Of a stretch of DNA of 64,000 nt, positions 62,815 to 64,000 are shown in pieces. Numbering within the stretch: the first letter of the stretch is position 1; each line of letters starts with the position of its first letter. Origin of the DNA: Rhinopomastus cyanomelas (lineage: Eukaryota; Chordata; Aves; Bucerotiformes; Rhinopomastidae); contig VXBP01000349.1 in NCBI GenBank assembly GCA_013400115.1, positions 248,001 through 312,000 on the forward strand, written 5' to 3'. The notes beneath the pieces were generated by a model that worked only from the letters and a program-made list of their open reading frames with translations, did no database searches and was not told where the DNA came from. Position numbers and translations under genes: made by a program.

Positions 62815-63330
62815 AATTGTTTCTCTTGTCCAACCTAAACCTCCCTGGTACAACCTGAGGCTGTTTCCTCTTGTCCTGTCATTTGTTACTTGAGAAAAGA
62901 GACCAGCTGACACTGCATTCCAACGTCCTGAATTTGAGGGAATTGTGGAGAGCAAGGAGGTCTCCCCTGAGCCTCCCTTTCTCGAGTTAACCCCCTCCCC
63001 AGTTCTCTCAGCTGTTCCTCAGAGCACTGATGCTCCTGCTTTGTTGCCCTTCTCTGGACACACTCCAGCTCCTCAGAGGCAGAAGAACAGCGTCCTTCTG
63101 ACATTCAAGGGCCTGCAACTGACCCCAGGATTCAAGGTGGGGTCTCACCAGTGCCCAGTACAAAGGAACGATCCTTGTCCCAGTCCTGCTGGGCACACCA
63201 GTGTTGATCCAAGCTAGGATGCTGTTGGCCTCCTTGGCCAGCTGGACACACACTGGCTCATATCCAGCCTCTGACAACCAAACCTTCCAGGTCCTCAGCC
63301 AACTGGCAGCTTGCAACATCATCTAGACTC
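62815..63330 (-). mobile_element. CR1 LINE fragment (S2/S5)
   Basis: Antisense: TTGTCCAACCTAAACCTCCC, GCCCTTCTCTGGACACACTC, GGTGGGGTCTCACCAGTGCC, GCTGTTGGCCTCCTTGGCC. Starts about 50 bp beyond exon 1. Confidence 0.9.
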
Positions 63331-64000
63331 CAGACACTTTTTAAATAGAATATATTTTTCAGTTATCAACTGAAGAGGGGAAGTTATTCATAATTAAAAA
63401 TTACTTTAAAATAAAGGACCAGTTTAACAACATGAAACTGGGAAATCCAGCCAACAAAATATGCTGCAGTTCCCAGAACAAGGAATTGTTCTGTGAGGGA
63501 AAGGAGGGGCTGAGGAGACACCACCATGCAACCAGCCCCTCTCAGTACATCAAGAGCTTCTTGACTTCTGGAGGAAGATAGGAAGGCAGTGGTGTGTTCT
63601 GTGCCTCGTGCATTTATTTATTTTTTAATGTGCAGTGCTCTGAACTTCACATGAAGGTAAATCAATTGACTGTGAACTTGTTCTATGCAGCTTTTGTGAA
63701 CTGTGGAGTCCACCCAAGCAATTTATTATAAGAACAAGTTCTTTTAAGCTGAGCCTGAATTTAAGATGCAGCCCAAGTTCCTCCATGATGTGGCTTTTTT
63801 GCTTTAATCCCAGGAAGCCAGATCAAAGTTTCAGTTCAAAGCCAAGTTCCAAACAACTGCCAGTTCCTCAGGACTGTAGAAATGCCAGTAGAATACAAAT
63901 TTGGGTTTTGGCAGGGTGCTAAAGGCTTACTCATGATCTGCTATTCCAGGTATAAACACATCCAGTTCCATAAACAGTAAAAAACCTTATATGCTATCCA
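63331..64000. other. DNAAF9 intron upstream of window exon 1
   Basis: AT-rich unique sequence. No exon matching the missing N-terminal part of DNAAF9 is visible. Confidence 0.6.

Noticed and set aside
63915..63990. Minus-strand segment reading ELDVFIPGIADHE before GTAAGC, considered as the preceding DNAAF9 exon.
   Set aside because: Only a few residues resemble what I expect, the donor falls in the wrong phase, and no acceptor is convincing.
1..64000. CRISPR arrays, bacterial operons, tRNA or rRNA genes.
   Set aside because: None seen. The tandem repeats present have no spacer variation of the CRISPR kind, and the gene structure is plainly vertebrate.

Overview
The window is vertebrate nuclear DNA, almost certainly from a bird. 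It holds most of one multi-exon gene on the minus strand, buried among more than 40 CR1 LINE fragments, with no bacterial or phage features. CR1 copies of several subfamilies occupy roughly a sixth of the 64 kb. At least twelve near-identical copies belong to one young subfamily. That density is what I would expect from a woodpecker-like bird (Piciformes) or a hornbill/hoopoe relative, but the species call is an inference. Single-base N gaps at 56,093 and 56,532 point to a draft short-read assembly.

The gene is DNAAF9 (C20orf194, the animal relative of ciliate Shulin). I read 33 consecutive coding exons from 62,766 down to the stop codon at 11,901. They join without a frame error into 3,120 nt, or 1,039 residues plus stop. 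Thirty-two introns lie between them; all use GT-AG ends except one GC-AG intron. The human protein is about 1,177 residues as I recall, so roughly the first 140 residues, the start codon and the promoter lie beyond the right edge. The family is known for handling outer-arm axonemal dyneins before they enter cilia.

Layout: 1-6,900 is intergenic DNA with CR1 fragments and one non-repetitive GC-richer block (about 4,240-5,400). 6,912-11,900 is a probable long 3' UTR of DNAAF9, ending in an AATAAA signal at 6,931-6,936 and containing a 13-copy minisatellite (10,574-11,456) in which most units carry an 8-bp hairpin. 11,901-62,766 is the DNAAF9 coding span; its introns carry most of the CR1 copies, including one with about 300 codons of reverse transcriptase reading frame (30,866-31,858). 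62,767-64,000 is the next intron.

CR1 subfamilies are abbreviated as follows. S1 ends in sense as GATGATCTTTCGAGGTCCC. S2 carries GGCCTTGGGACAG in its 3' part. S3 ends as GATCTCTGAGGTCCC. S4 carries the antisense signature GTGAGCAGGG...ATCTGCAGCC. S5 is other or older.

I found no previously undescribed multi-gene system. The most interesting items are two exon-like cassettes between true DNAAF9 exons, each with defective splice sites; the hairpin minisatellite with one compensatory base-pair change; a nested CR1 insertion with a target-site duplication; recurrent head-to-head CR1 pairs; and a 438-bp exact duplication bounded by N gaps that is probably an assembly artefact.
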